Shown piece by piece: positions 24,865 to 36,617 of a stretch of 64,000 nt of DNA. The translations under genes and the position numbers were made by a program. The DNA is from Pseudeuparius sepicola (Eukaryota > Arthropoda > Insecta > Coleoptera > Anthribidae). The stretch is from the NCBI GenBank assembly GCA_963920635.1, contig OY987299.1, positions 118,793,373 to 118,857,372 of the forward strand, in the 5' to 3' direction. Under the pieces are notes generated by a model. The model saw only the letters and a program-made list of their open reading frames with translations. It did not search any database and was not told the DNA's origin. How positions within the stretch are numbered: position 1 is the first letter of the stretch; every line of letters starts with the position of its first letter.

Positions 24865-25087
24865 GTATGAAGGAAATAATTGGCAACATTTTTATGTTTA
24901 CTATAATACAAAACTTTGTTACACTTTATATTATTAATACCACGATTAGCTACCATCGAGAGGCTGTAGTCGCGCGCTTTGGATTTGTTGTGGTGTAATA
25001 AGAATGTCAGCAGTGAGACCTTTTCATTTATGTGCAATTTTTAGATTTTTAGGTGTGATAGTACAAAGGAAACGATTTTATATAATT

Positions 25088-26589
25088 ATAGTAGGAGGGC
25101 CCAAGAGGGGATTTTGGGATTTACTCAAGCGCGATAGATTAACATAATGGGGGATACCTTGCACCCTGTTGAGTACCTCCACCATATCTAAGCCCTCTAT
25201 ACAGGGCCGCGCGTGTAGGGCAGCCGATTAGAATAGTAAAAAAAATCGATAGGTGGATATACTCGAGCGCGTCAGATTAATATATGATGGGTTAATTACA
25301 TGCTGAAAAGTATAAATTTCAATAATCTAACGATTTGAGCGTGACGTAAGGGGGTTGGAGAGTCACAAACTTGCAAAAAAAACCGTTACCTCGACTTTCT
25401 CGAGCGCGGTCGAATATTTTGTTATTTTGAAGGAAATAATTCAAGGATAACGGGAAAAATATAAACTGCCGATTTCCACAAGCCGAAGTAACAAAAATCG
25501 TCGATCAAGTTTAGCGCGTGCAGCTAGCTGCAGTGAAGCATGTATTCCCCACTCCGCGCCTCTCTCTCCCTTTCATTCTTTCTCTCGCACCGTCCCCACA
25601 CGCCAGCCATCACGCCATCACAGCTGATCACAGCACTCGTGGTATTATATGTACAGGGTTATTCAAAAATCGATGTCCCTGGCCTGTTGTGAGCAAACGA
25701 AAAGAGAAAAAATATATCTGCTTCTGGGATCTTAAATGGGACCAAACGAAGACTAAATTAAGATAAAATTGAGAATATTTGACAAACGACGCTCTGCGTC
25801 GCGGCGCCCTTCGAATTTTTTTGTAACGAACGTACAATTTTTATTTGATATTTGGATAGACCTGATTTTTATCTATAAGTTTTATTTTAGACGTTTTGTC
25901 AAATTTTGTTTAGTTTAGGAAAGATAGGTAATAAAATATTTGAAAAGTCCACGTTCAACACCCTGTAATATAGAAAATAAATTATTTTTCTTAGAAAACG
26001 CAAATATTCATTAAAAAAATCATGAAATTTTTTTTCAAACCGTCAGATTAAGAAAATCCCTCCAAATAATCGTCAGATTATGGATCAGCACGATCAGGAC
26101 ATCAAGCTGAACCGTCTATATAAAAATCTGACGCGCTCGAGTATTTCAAAATGGCGATTTTTTTTTTGCATTTTCAAAAAGCCGCCACGAGCTGGCGTCA
26201 CATCCGAATCGTCAGTCTATTGAATGGGCGCTTCTTTCGGGTTCACTTAACATCCCTTCTGAATATCTGACGTGCTCGAGTAAATTTTTTTCTTCCCATT
26301 TTTAACCCTTCCGTACGGCCGCCCCCACCATGCAAACCGGCATATAAACATACCTACGTCATCGGAGGCACGTGGGGCGTATACACTATCAATATCTGAC
26401 GCGCTCGAATATCTCCATTTGACTATATTTTTTTTACATTTGTGAAAGCCTGTCGACGCTCCCCCCACCGGTGGAAGGGTATATATCATAATAACCTTTT
26501 CTTCTTTCTACCATCTAATTTTCAAAATCCAATAGGTCCCCACGACGCTCGAGTAAATCCCCATTTAGCATCGTGGGCTCCCCTACTAT
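25088..26589. mobile_element. Unclassified TIR element with repeated CTCGAGCGCGTCAGATT motifs
   Basis: Ends ATAGTAGGAGGGCCCA and (complement of the right end) ATAGTAGGGGAGCCCA, flanked by TATAATT on both sides (25081-25087 and 26590-26596; 7 bp, but AT-only). Versions of the word CTCGAGCGCGTCAGATT occur near 25124, 25262 and 25399 in one orientation and near 26128, 26263, 26392 and 26545 in the other, so the motifs face each other across the element. No transposase is recognised. A smaller TA-flanked element (25654-25965) is nested inside. Confidence 0.65.
25654..25965. mobile_element. 312-bp nested TA-flanked element
   Basis: CAGGGTTATTCAAAAATCG follows TA at 25652-25653, and GTTCAACACCCTG precedes TA at 25966-25967. 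The TIRs match only over a short stretch. Tc1/mariner-type MITE, inserted in the 25088-26589 element. Confidence 0.65.
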
Positions 26590-26596
26590 TATAATT

Positions 26597-29500
26597 ATTT
26601 AGTTGAAATATACCACCTATAACATTCAAAACGGTTCTTATCTGGGCTGACACACGCATGACATTTATTCGTCCCAATGTCCATCTACTTTGGACCACCG
26701 TATTTCTACTGTTACATCGTGGTTTAGTTGCTTCTGGGTTATCTTCAGAATGCTCCAATCTAAATGACTTCCTACCCGTACATAAACATTCCTCTCGGAT
26801 AGTTTGGTGCAGTTAAGTATTATAAAAGATGATTGAAGCAAAGTGAAACCGTAGACGTTCCCGGAATGCGTTTGGGTTAAGGTTAATCACTCCGAGATGA
26901 AGCATCGCCCGCTTCGACGCTGGGTGACGTCGGGATTTATTTATACACGCAATTGCGGAAAGATTTATATTTCATTGACATTTCCACTTTATGCCCCGCG
27001 TCGAATCATACCAGAAATATTTTGCGGTGACACGACCCATTAAAGCGAACGCTCACGATCGCAATCGGTTGCACGTTGGTCGAATCCAAATTAAATTATG
27101 TCTATACTGAATAAGCAATTCTGGAACAGAATTTACAATGTTTGGTGATGTAACTGTTCACTTTTGGATGGTGATTGCTGCTTGGCAAATTTTCCGGAGA
27201 CGGTTTTCTATAAATTGCACTTTTGGCATAAGTAGGCACAGCGATTTCGGGCAAACTACCTATATGATTGTGATCCCATTCTCGCTCTCACTCTCTTCGG
27301 ATAGCGTTACAAAAGGTACTACCAAAGCATGTCATTAATATATGAGTGTAAGCTAAAGTTGAATAATAGTGGGAGCTTCGAATACACTTACATAAGAAAA
27401 CTCGCTAACAAAAAACCGTTTTTCGAAATTTACATGGCAAAAGAATAAATAGTGTGTAAACACAACATTATGAGATCACCTTAAATTGAATAACATCTAT
27501 TTGTTACACGATTTTGAGGTATATGTGCTAATTTTATAAATAAAACCATAAAATGAAATATTTTGTCTGTCTGAATTTCATAATAGTTTAATCCTTTGTT
27601 ACCTTCCGTTATACAATAGCTTTCCAAAATAAATAGTCAAAAAAATGTTTTTTGACGAGGGGTAGAGAACTTGTTCCAATTAAATGGGGTTTCGTATTTT
27701 TCCTATGTAAACCGATACGCTGAATCGACCTACAATACGTTCTAGAAGCCGTGGAACATACAGATCTTTCATAAACGGGTAGGAAAAGCGATTATAGATC
27801 TAAGTCTATAGAAATATTATTTATCAATCAGAAAATCCTTTAAATCAAATACTTACCGAAATAAATGAGGAACGAAAAAAGTGATTTTGGTTTGGCTATA
27901 AAATGGCCAGAGCAAAGTATGTCACTGTCGCACACCACGCGCTGCATGCAGTTGCTCTCATATGCAGTTTTACGGTGCCTATTGTGGAAACACAGAAAAT
28001 AATAGCCTATTTATTCTGCGATAATTAAGTCTCTACTGTGTTAATATGCACAAAAGACAGCAGCTCAAACCAATGCAGGTAGGTACTTGTGGATATTTTT
28101 TCTGCGGAAAATATATTTTTTTAAGTACTAAGAAGCTATTTACGATTTATTTTATTTCCCTCAATTGTTCTGTCTTATTTTTTTATCGACGTAATTTCAT
28201 ATCTGAGCCAAAGCAACACTTGTTGTGGCCTGCTTTGGAGAATCGTTAAAACATTTTTTTAAAAAAGACTAAGTACATAAAATGATATAATTGTAGACGC
28301 ACATTAGGTCCTATATTTCATGGGCAAAAATTAAAATTTGGTATTATATTTCCTCTGATTCAAAATCAAGAAATAATTTTATACAATATAGCCAATTTTA
28401 CAATTAAGCGACCTTTATAACAAGCTGTATACGGGTATAGGAATTTTATTTCCCGTATTATCTAAAATGACAATTATTTCTGCCACTGTCTGGAAAAATA
28501 GTTATGGCTTGCTTGATAAAACCTTCTCACCTGAATGAAAAATGCAAAGAAATTTTCTTAAATACTAAATATCTCCAAAACGGGTAGTTTTCGGTATATA
28601 ATGTTATTTACATAAAATGTAGGGCTCAAATGGGTCATTCCATTTGAAAAAAAAAAAAAGTTATTGCTGTTTGAAATTATCCGATTTTGAGAGCCTGTTA
28701 TGAACACACTGTATATGCAAAAACCAATTTCGACATACCACACCACACACGGTTGTGCTGTCATATTTCGGCTAAAATATATCTTTGATATCTATTAAAA
28801 TAAACATACAGAATTCAGTTTCCATAACCTCCACGAAGTACCTAAATTCCAAGAAAACTTCGATATCTTGGCAACGCTGCATCCAAAATACAAAACAAAA
28901 AACAGTTCTGTAGAAAATTTCATGGAGAATGTAAATATTCCAAAGGATAAATGCAATTGTCAAAATCTAAATATTTTATTTTTGTCCTGCAAATAGGAAT
29001 CGCCCTGTATATGTGAAAATAAAAGAGAGGTTACGTCCACTGCGAACCTTACAACTTTTGTATTCAAGTTTTTTTCGTATCTCTTACGGTTCCTGAGATC
29101 CAGGGGTTAGGACAAACTATTTGGGACACGCTGTACCTATGTCCTTTGTAAGACAATAGTTGAAATAATGTCCTCTGGAAAAGATGGGAACCTTTTTTTT
29201 ATTATGTTGGTAAGTATTTTCAACACGTTTCGATTTTTTCAAATTATCTTCATCTTTTTTTGTAAGGTCCGGTCACTTGCCGTAATTATATAATATGTAC
29301 TTTTTCATATATTTAATGCATACATACTATTTTATGTACATATTTAGTTTTGAATTTTCTGTCGGTTTTTTATAACGAACGTTTTCACAGGACCAACCAA
29401 TTTCACGGTCCCTTAGAGGTTCGCTATAGTTTTTGACTAGTTCTAATTGAAATGAGGTGAAACCTCAGAGAAATAATCAAAGGTAGAGGGCGTAAGAACA

Positions 29501-29957
29501 AAAAATAAACAGATCCAACACCTTTTTTAAATGATGCCATGTACTCCATTGTTTACAGCATTTCATTTCAAAATAGACGGGTTTAATAACGAGATTAAAT
29601 TAAGTCACACCTCCTATAACGCTAAATTAACAAATGTAAGCTATTAATTTCTTGTATGTAACAATTTTAAACTAACACTAAATTGGGCTGTGATTATAGT
29701 AGCTAATTATCACTTTAATGAAATCGTCAACAAATACCTCAAACCGCCCAACACGGCAACGCCGCCGTTGCCGCCGCGTTCATTACTCGGTGTTTTTTGT
29801 TTTGTGTTCGCCCAGCAAGTCACGTTTTCCGATTGTTTACGTATTTTTCGTATTTTCAATTGTTTTTCTATTAATTTATAGACTATTTATTATTTATTAG
29901 TACTTATGTATTTAGAATATAGTGACTGACTTTCTTTGTATACAATGGGACGCAGAG
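26597..29957. other. Intron sequence with one GC-richer patch
   Basis: About 26840-27070 is more balanced in composition and looks single-copy. The rest is AT-rich. Lone foldback termini occur near 29005 (CGCCCTGTATATG). No exon or RNA gene recognised. Confidence 0.3.
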
Positions 29958-29975
29958 AGTGTGTGTGTGTGTGTG
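29958..29975. repeat. (GT)n microsatellite
   Basis: About eight GT units. Confidence 0.9.
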
Positions 29976-30239
29976 GCCAAATTGATATTTCTCAGGATAT
30001 AACCTATCACAGGTAAACGTTGTACACACGGGCCTAATGTTTGTTTACTTCGGTAAATTTCCATTAGATGTTGGTTGACTACAAACGTGTGTATTTTGAT
30101 ACCCTATATTCTTGGTTATTTCTCCGAGGGTGAAACCAAGAAAAAAATTATCTTTAATTATCACTTTTCATGTTATATCTTAATTTTTAATTATTGTTGC
30201 CGCGATATGGGGACATATAGATATCAGTTTTTGTTTGAC

Positions 30240-30420
30240 AAAAGGCCGAAATATGCCCCCCCGCCCAATCTAGATTGCGGCGCCCCCCCGCTGGGGTAAT
30301 CTCGCCACGCGGCGACATTTGCCAGGAAATCATCCCTTAAACGCCGTTAAAACCGGGGAGTAATCCGGTTTTTGCTCGCGCCGGATGCTCACCCAGAGGC
30401 GGTACATAAAAAGATTATGA
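30240..30420. other. GC-rich island
   Basis: CpG-rich stretch with C-runs, abruptly different from the AT-rich flanks. No coding or repeat structure recognised; candidate regulatory DNA. Confidence 0.25.
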
Positions 30421-30719
30421 AAGCATGTAAAATCCTGTATTGAAAATAGTTAAGTCAAGGTCATGATATATTTTATATTCCCAATTTTTTTTGGCGAAGT
30501 TTAAAACGTGGGGCAAATCAACCCTAAGACCTCTGTGACTCCACGCTCCTGCCTGAAAGCACATAGTCAAGGTGACTTCTGGAGAACTATATGTTGCCAC
30601 ATTTCATTGTGTATTCAATGAAATAAAAAATATCTTTCGCATTGTGCTGTTGTCCGAGGTGTTGTCAGCCTTGATTCTACAAATTAAATAGATTGTAAAT
30701 TCATTTATTGGTAGGTAAT

Positions 30720-31031
30720 TATATTTTATTGCGCATTCCTTCTGTAAAGTAAATTTAATCATTAACTACATAAATTTTAACTAAGTTGGGAATCAGGAAC
30801 TTTTGGCACTTAGAAAATACTTCTTTTGCGTAATTCCACACACCAAAACTTTGTTTTTTGCACTCGACGCGCGTTTCCCTAACCATGTTAGCATCATCAG
30901 AAGATGATTAAGTTTGGTTTAAATGATTAAGTCTGAGTGCAAAAAACAAAGTTTTGGTGTGTGGAGTTAAGCAAAAGGAGTATTTACATACATTTTATTT
31001 CGCATTCCTTTTACAAATTAAATTTAATCAG
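30720..31031 (-). mobile_element. Probable Penelope-like retroelement fragment
   Basis: Imperfect direct repeats of about 45 bp (TTTTATTGCGCATTCCTT near 30723 and TTTTATTTCGCATTCCTT near 30993, each running on to AAATTTAATCA) flank a segment dominated by an inverted repeat with a hammerhead-like core. Penelope-like elements are known to carry minimal hammerhead ribozymes in their terminal repeats, and I base the class on that alone; no reverse transcriptase is present. Confidence 0.5.
30836..30964 (-). ncRNA. Hammerhead ribozyme-like fold (degenerate)
   Basis: On the minus strand: CTGATGA (30894-30900), a 5-bp stem II CTAAC-ATG-GTTAG, GAAA, then a tiny stem III (ACGCGCGT) and the cleavage triplet GTC (30866-30868). 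This is the conserved core order of a type I hammerhead with the minimal stem III typical of Penelope elements. The outer stem I strands (30836-30865 and 30935-30964) are perfect complements over 30 nt. Defects are mismatched bases at the root of stem II (TG against G) and a 34-nt stretch with a repeated ACTTAATCAT between the distal stem I strand and CTGATGA. It is probably inactive or weak. Confidence 0.6.
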
Positions 31032-33031
31032 GATTTGGCTGCTTCGTTACAACTGCAATTTTTTCTAAATTGCAATTTATCTTTATTTTTATACGATTTG
31101 AGCCTAAATAAAGACACCTGGCAAACATTCCGAAAGTTTAGTCCAAGAGTCCTACAATTTCTCAATGGAAGTGTTTTTCATGTAAAAAATCAGGTTGAAC
31201 AAAAAATAGCACAGAACTTTCTTCTAGTTGAACAAAAATGTGCTGTATTAATTTATTTGTAAAGAGGAAACACCACAAAAATATCATTAAGCAATATTTA
31301 AAAAATATTCTCTTAGAGCTTCGTATTTGACATCTTTGACTCGATTATAAACAACTACTTGTGAAAATTTTCTTTATTTGAATAACAATACCTTTTTATA
31401 GAACCTTTTTCGATAATAATAATAATTGAGATCGACGCCGAAAACTATTTTTGAATAAAATAAATAACAAAAATTTTCCTACATTTTTTGTTTGTCATTA
31501 GTAAATAAATAACTGGTAGAATGATAGCTTAAAGATACCTATTAAAATTAAGGAGGAAAAACCCGCTAGAAGGAAATTTAGCCATTGATATAGATTTGCC
31601 TTCTACGCCACTGTAACATTGCGCTATACGACCCGACAATTTTTCAAGTAATAACAGCAAACGAGCATCCCGCTTTATGTTTGCAGAGATTTAACATTAA
31701 AATAAATACAAGTTTGTATATGGTATATGTAGTACAAACTCCATGCCAGTGCAAATTGTTCTTTTTATAGTTGCAGCGTTACAATAGAAAGCATACCTAC
31801 TTGTTTTCTTTAGACTTGCGGTCTATATTACATAATATGTCACTTGTCGAAATAACAACAAATTGTAAGTATTTAAAAAGTCAGTTGCAAGTCCTTACCT
31901 CAGTATATGCCTTAAAATGTCAAAGTAAACAGATTTTTTACTTTTCTATAGAAAATGGAACACTCAGTTTACTGCAGCTATATCTTTATATCAAAGTAAC
32001 CGCATTTAACACCAATAAAGAGCATTAGGTAACCATTAACACACTTAGAGCAGTAAATTAATGGACACACTATTAAACTAAATAAAACAAACATAAAAGT
32101 ATATTTGTTATAAAAACAAAAACATGATGTTGATTTAGTACATAACAATTGAAATTTCGATCTATAAACACCAATTCGAAGATTTGTTTCAGAAATTGCC
32201 TATTGTCACAATAGAAAATTCAATATTTACGTTGCAAGATCAAAGGAGCAAGTTTATTGTAACATTAAATATAAAGGATTACCAGTTTTGGTACCTACCA
32301 AATTTTTAAGTTAAGATATTTTTTTATATTAGTATTTTTTTAATAACTTTTAATTCACATCAACTAAAAATATGCAACTTTTTGTCTTGCCCAACCGACA
32401 TACAAAGTGTCTCGTCTTCGCGTCAGATTATGACGATTTCTTTGATGACATTTCTGCACAATTTTCTCTGCTTAGACAAAAAAGATATGTATATTTGAAT
32501 AAACGGTGAAAATAATTTGACGGATCACACAGGCTTTAATGGGAAAAATAATTTAGTTCCACCACTGATATATTCTATATTTTAGCTTCTTATTCCTTTC
32601 TAATTAAATTGACACAACGCCCGCCGCCCATAATGTTCTAAGTACTATATAAACGCCCGAAACGCCCGATCGTCGCTTGACGGCTAAAGATTCCTAATTT
32701 CATGAAATTATTCCCACAAATTATACTTTTTACACTGCATCACATAAGAATATTTGAGCCGCGATTCCGCAAGGAAAGGGGCGCGATTGGATCGACTCGG
32801 CTGCTTCCGCTATACGCGGTTGCAGCGTAGGAAAGGACTTTTTAAGACATTCATTGACAGAAAAAGTTGAAATAAAAATTCTTGAGAGACAGACCAACTC
32901 CAGATTTGCATATATCTCAACCGGAAAAAGTTGAAACTCGCAATTTTACGCTACACTTTTATAGAAATGTGTACGTCAAGAACGAGTGGACAAATTAAAT
33001 GCAGTGTTTTGCGTTAATAATACTTTATAAA
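31032..33031. other. Intron sequence with a GC-richer patch
   Basis: AT-rich apart from about 32610-32830, which is more balanced and CpG-containing. No exon recognised. Confidence 0.3.
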
Positions 33032-33692
33032 TGCACGACCACACGCCACACATAAGGCGGACGGCGGACCGGAGAGCAAAGCGGAGATGGTAGCGGAGCT
33101 TTCAAAACATTAGGAAGCCTACTATCGAGAGTAGGCGTGTCTGCTCGCTGGTACCAGGCGTTCAAGTCAGTTTGACATTTTACGGCGTATTGGCGCGTAT
33201 TTAACCTCGAAAATAGAGCGTTGTATTCTTATACCTATTTAATAATAAACAATATGGATCGCGAAATGCTAATTAGTGAAGTCGCAAACCCCTATAGGAC
33301 ATACCTCATGCACATGCACATCCCCACAACCCAGGTGTTTTAGACAAACTTTGGGTCGAGATTTACAAAATTATTTTTGTACAGATGATGGAATTCACCA
33401 AGTATTTCCCTGGCTTAGGTTTATTTCATGTATCCACACTGCACGTTTATTTAGCAAAATCCGAAATTTGAGTTATGAATTTTCACATAAAAATAATGTA
33501 GAAATCGACATTTTTATAGCTGTTTCTATGAAGTTCGACTTTCCAATGTTTCCACTTTACTGCCAACCTCTCTGTGCGCAATACGCCTTTCAAAGCTGTC
33601 ACAATCCGGTGACTGTGTGTACACTACCCGCACTACTCTCCGCTTTCCGCTCTGCTCTCCGGTCCGCCGTCCGCGTTATGTGTTGCCGTGCA
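33032..33692. mobile_element. TIR element, possibly PIF/Harbinger-like
   Basis: Arms pair over about 65 bp: GCGGACGGCGGACCGGAGAG near 33056 matches its complement near 33655, continuing to CACATAAGGC / GCGTTATGTG and TGCACG / CGTGCA at the ends. A short start at 33254 (MDREMLISEV) resembles the beginning of MADF-domain proteins that accompany Harbinger transposases, but it breaks off within a dozen residues. The class is therefore tentative. The 155-aa open frame across it (33276-33743) is not coherent protein. Confidence 0.5.
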
Positions 33693-33837
33693 CTTAAAAT
33701 ACGGGAATTATTGTTTTATGCACCTTTTATATTAATTATGTAAAAATGCGTAATTTCTAGTAATAATAAAAATTAAAAATCCCATGCCGAAAGTAGGTAC
33801 CTACCCACCTGTTTTATTTTAATAATTGATCAAAACG

Positions 33838-33877
33838 TAGCCCCCCCCCCCCCATTAACCCACAACCCGCCACTGCC
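33838..33877. repeat. Poly-C run and hAT-type terminus
   Basis: A run of about 13 C (33840-33852) is followed by CCCACAACCCGCCACTG; its complement begins CAGTGGCGGGTTGTGGG, a typical hAT end. No matching left end was identified nearby. Confidence 0.45.
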
Positions 33878-33939
33878 ATCTTGATTAAATATTTTGGCGA
33901 ATATATCATTAAATAATTAATCAATAATTATATAAAATT

Positions 33940-34260
33940 TCATCGAATTTGCCTAACGCAACGGACCAACAACAGTTTAATATCGACAATGGTTCTCCGA
34001 TTCAACTGTCCGTCGCACGAGGGGCGCACCGTCGCGCATCCAAAAACGCAATCATCGCCATCAACAAGTGCGGTAATGGCGTTTGTGACGTCACAATCGT
34101 CGCGGGCGCGGTTGCCGGCTTGTGCGCCGGCCGAAATTAATTTATCGGTCGTCCCGCTGATTACCGGACGGGGGCGCAATCAAAACCTGCCGCCGGCCGG
34201 GCGTCCTAGAGGGAATTGCGCATTTGGAGCGATTTGGCCGCATACCGATTAATTGCATTT
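33940..34260. other. CpG-rich island with a CRE-like site
   Basis: High-CpG stretch, with GTGACGTCAC at 34085-34094 (a palindromic CREB/ATF-type site) and GCCGGCCG-type words. Open frames on both strands overlap but encode nothing recognisable and lack splice borders. Candidate enhancer or alternative promoter of the host gene. Confidence 0.3.
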
Positions 34261-34297
34261 TTGAGGTGGAAGAAATATATTGGTATAAATCCAAATA

Positions 34298-35033
34298 CAG
34301 TGTGTCCCAATTTGATACTGGACACTTCAGAAATATATGAAGGGCAAGGAAAACAAATGGTCTCTATTTTTTTATTGGTAGTACCAAGGGATAGTATCTC
34401 AGAGGTGGTGGTATTTGGATGGGGTAGTTATTTCATGGCCTGCTATGATTTTTTAAAATAGCAAATTTTCAAGAAACCCCAATAGGGATTTTTTACGACA
34501 AAATTGTATTAAGAAAACTTGTTCAGAATGAAAAACTGAGTAGATTCGCCAAATTTCAAAAGGCTAGGCCTACTTTGATTTTTAGATTTATCTCCCACTT
34601 TTTTCTTAGAAAAGTGTCCTTTCTGGAGCTTTCACGTCAAAATTTTATTTTTTCACGATGATTAAGTTTCCTTAATAATATTTTGACGTTAAAGCTCCAG
34701 AAAGGATACATTTCTAAGAAAAAAGTGGGAGAAAAGAGCGAAAAAGCTAAAAATCAAAGTAGGCCTAGACTTTTGAAATTATGCAATTCTACTCAGTTTT
34801 TCATTCTGAACAAGTTTTCTTAATAACATTTTGTCGTAAAAAAATCCCTAATAGGGTTTCTTGAAAATTAGCAATTTTAAAAAATCATAGCAGGCCATGA
34901 AATAATTACCCCATCCAAAAACCACCGCCTCTGAGATACTCTCCCTTGGGACTACCAATAAAAAAAAAGACCATTTGTTTTCCTTGTCCTTCATATAGTT
35001 TTGAGGTGTCCAGTATCAAATTGGGACACACTG
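34298..35033. mobile_element. Foldback element (CAGTGTGTCCC ends), 736 bp
   Basis: TA then CAGTGTGTCCCAATTTGATA; the right end TATCAAATTGGGACACACTG is followed by TA. The arms pair almost to the centre (TTTCTGGAGCTTTCACGTCA / TGACGTTAAAGCTCCAGAAA). The remainder of another element (CAGGGCAGGGTATTCAG) begins four bases after it. Confidence 0.9.
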
Positions 35034-35288
35034 TATACAGGGCAGGGTATTCAGAACATCCATGTGAAATTGTAAAAAGTAATGCCTTTAATGGGTCAGT
35101 TACCAAAACCGAAGCACCTATACAAACACAGCGAAGGGTATGTATACTGGATATCCCATTATTTCCCGGAGATAGCTAAAAAGTAGCTAAGGTATCTAGA
35201 GCTCGATTTTTGAGCATTTTTTTATAGTTCCGTAACTTTTATTTGTGATTTTTTCTTTTTTGTATAACAATCTTAAGTCACACTTATA

Positions 35289-36609
35289 CAGAGCTGAAAA
35301 AGATCGCGCCAAAAAAGATCTAGATCATAGATCAGATCGTTTTTCAAAAAAAGATCTAGGATCGTTTAAAATAGATCTTTTCATGCAAAAACGATCTTAG
35401 ATCAAAGATCGTCTAAAAATGATCTATTTAAAAAAGATCAATCGATCTAAGATCTTTTGAACGATCTAAGATCCTCTAAATGATCTAAGATCTTTTAACA
35501 AAATTCATGATATTATATAGTTAATAGATATAGATGTGTATAAATACTTTTCCTAATTTTGATATAGTACAAAGTGATATCTTTCAAAACCTAAGCAAGT
35601 GATGATACGGCCAGTTTTACGTAACTAGTTGTGTAAAGTACAATTTTACGTAACTAGTTACATAAAGTTACTACTCTAACTGAACTGGCTACGTAATCAA
35701 TCAGTTGATATACCTATGGAGGATTAGACTTTTCTTGTAAAAACGTGTTCACCGATTATTTATGCAATTTATAATTTTGATTGAAAATAAAATACAAATT
35801 GACATAAAGCATTCATTTAAATTTGACGTCAAAATAGGTTCTTGTAGTTTGTTTATATTATTTGTAATTTTTCACGAATTTTGACAATTTGCACTTTAGC
35901 TGAGACCTAGAGATCTCCTGAGGTAAACTGCTTTAAATGAACGCTCGTTAGTAACTAAATTCGTAATCTTAGAAATAATATGTAGATTATATGTATAAAA
36001 GAAAAATCCTTGTTCGCACAAAACTATTCATTCTTCTAAAAAATATATATCTACCTTTGTACTTCCATTATTTTGTATAAAAAAATCACAGAAACATTTC
36101 AAAAACGAACTATTTACAACAATTATTGAGGTTAAAATGAGAACATATTTTACAAATATGTAGATATAAAAACAAAAACTCTTATTCCTACAACAACCTA
36201 GATAGAGCACTATTTTTTATTCTTCATAAATAAAACATTATTATATATAAAAAAATCGCAGAAACGTTTCAAAAATAAACGAAAACAAATGAGGAAAAGA
36301 TCTTAGATTGTTACACCGATCTTGGATCCTTTTAACGATCTTATATCTTTAAAACGATCTTAGATCTCTAAATCGATCTTAGATCTTTAAAACGATCTTA
36401 GAACTTTAAAACGATCTTAGATCTTTTAAACGATCTTAGATCTTTAAAATAATCTAAGGTCGTCAAATTAAGATCAAAGATCAGATCTTTTTGAAACAAT
36501 CTTTTTAAAAAAGATCGTTCTTTAGTGAAACAAAAAGATCTAGATCTAAGATCAAGATCGCGATCTTAGAACTTTAACGATCTTTTTTAAATAGATCTGC
36601 CAAGCTCTG
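35289..36609. mobile_element. hAT-like element rich in a 19-bp GATC repeat
   Basis: Starts CAGAGCTGAAAAAGATCG; the right end is AGATCTGCCAAGCTCTG. Flanks are CACTTATA (35281-35288) and CACTTATG (36610-36617), an 8-bp target duplication with one change. About 200 bp at the left and 310 bp at the right consist of AGATC/GATCT units; on the right the period is 19 bp (CGATCTTAGATCTTTAAAA). The middle (about 35510-36290) is AT-rich and carries a diverged direct repeat (near 36065 and 36235). Confidence 0.85.
36330..36450. repeat. Tandem array of a 19-bp GATC unit
   Basis: About six units of CGATCTTAGATCTTTAAAA with small changes (GAACTTT, ATCTCTAAAT, CTTTTAAA). It lies in the right part of the hAT-like element. 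Confidence 0.88.
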
Positions 36610-36617
36610 CACTTATG

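Noticed and set aside
33276..33743. Open frame of 155 codons
   Set aside because: It spans a TIR arm of a mobile element; the only protein-like start (MDREMLISEV) is in another frame and stops quickly.
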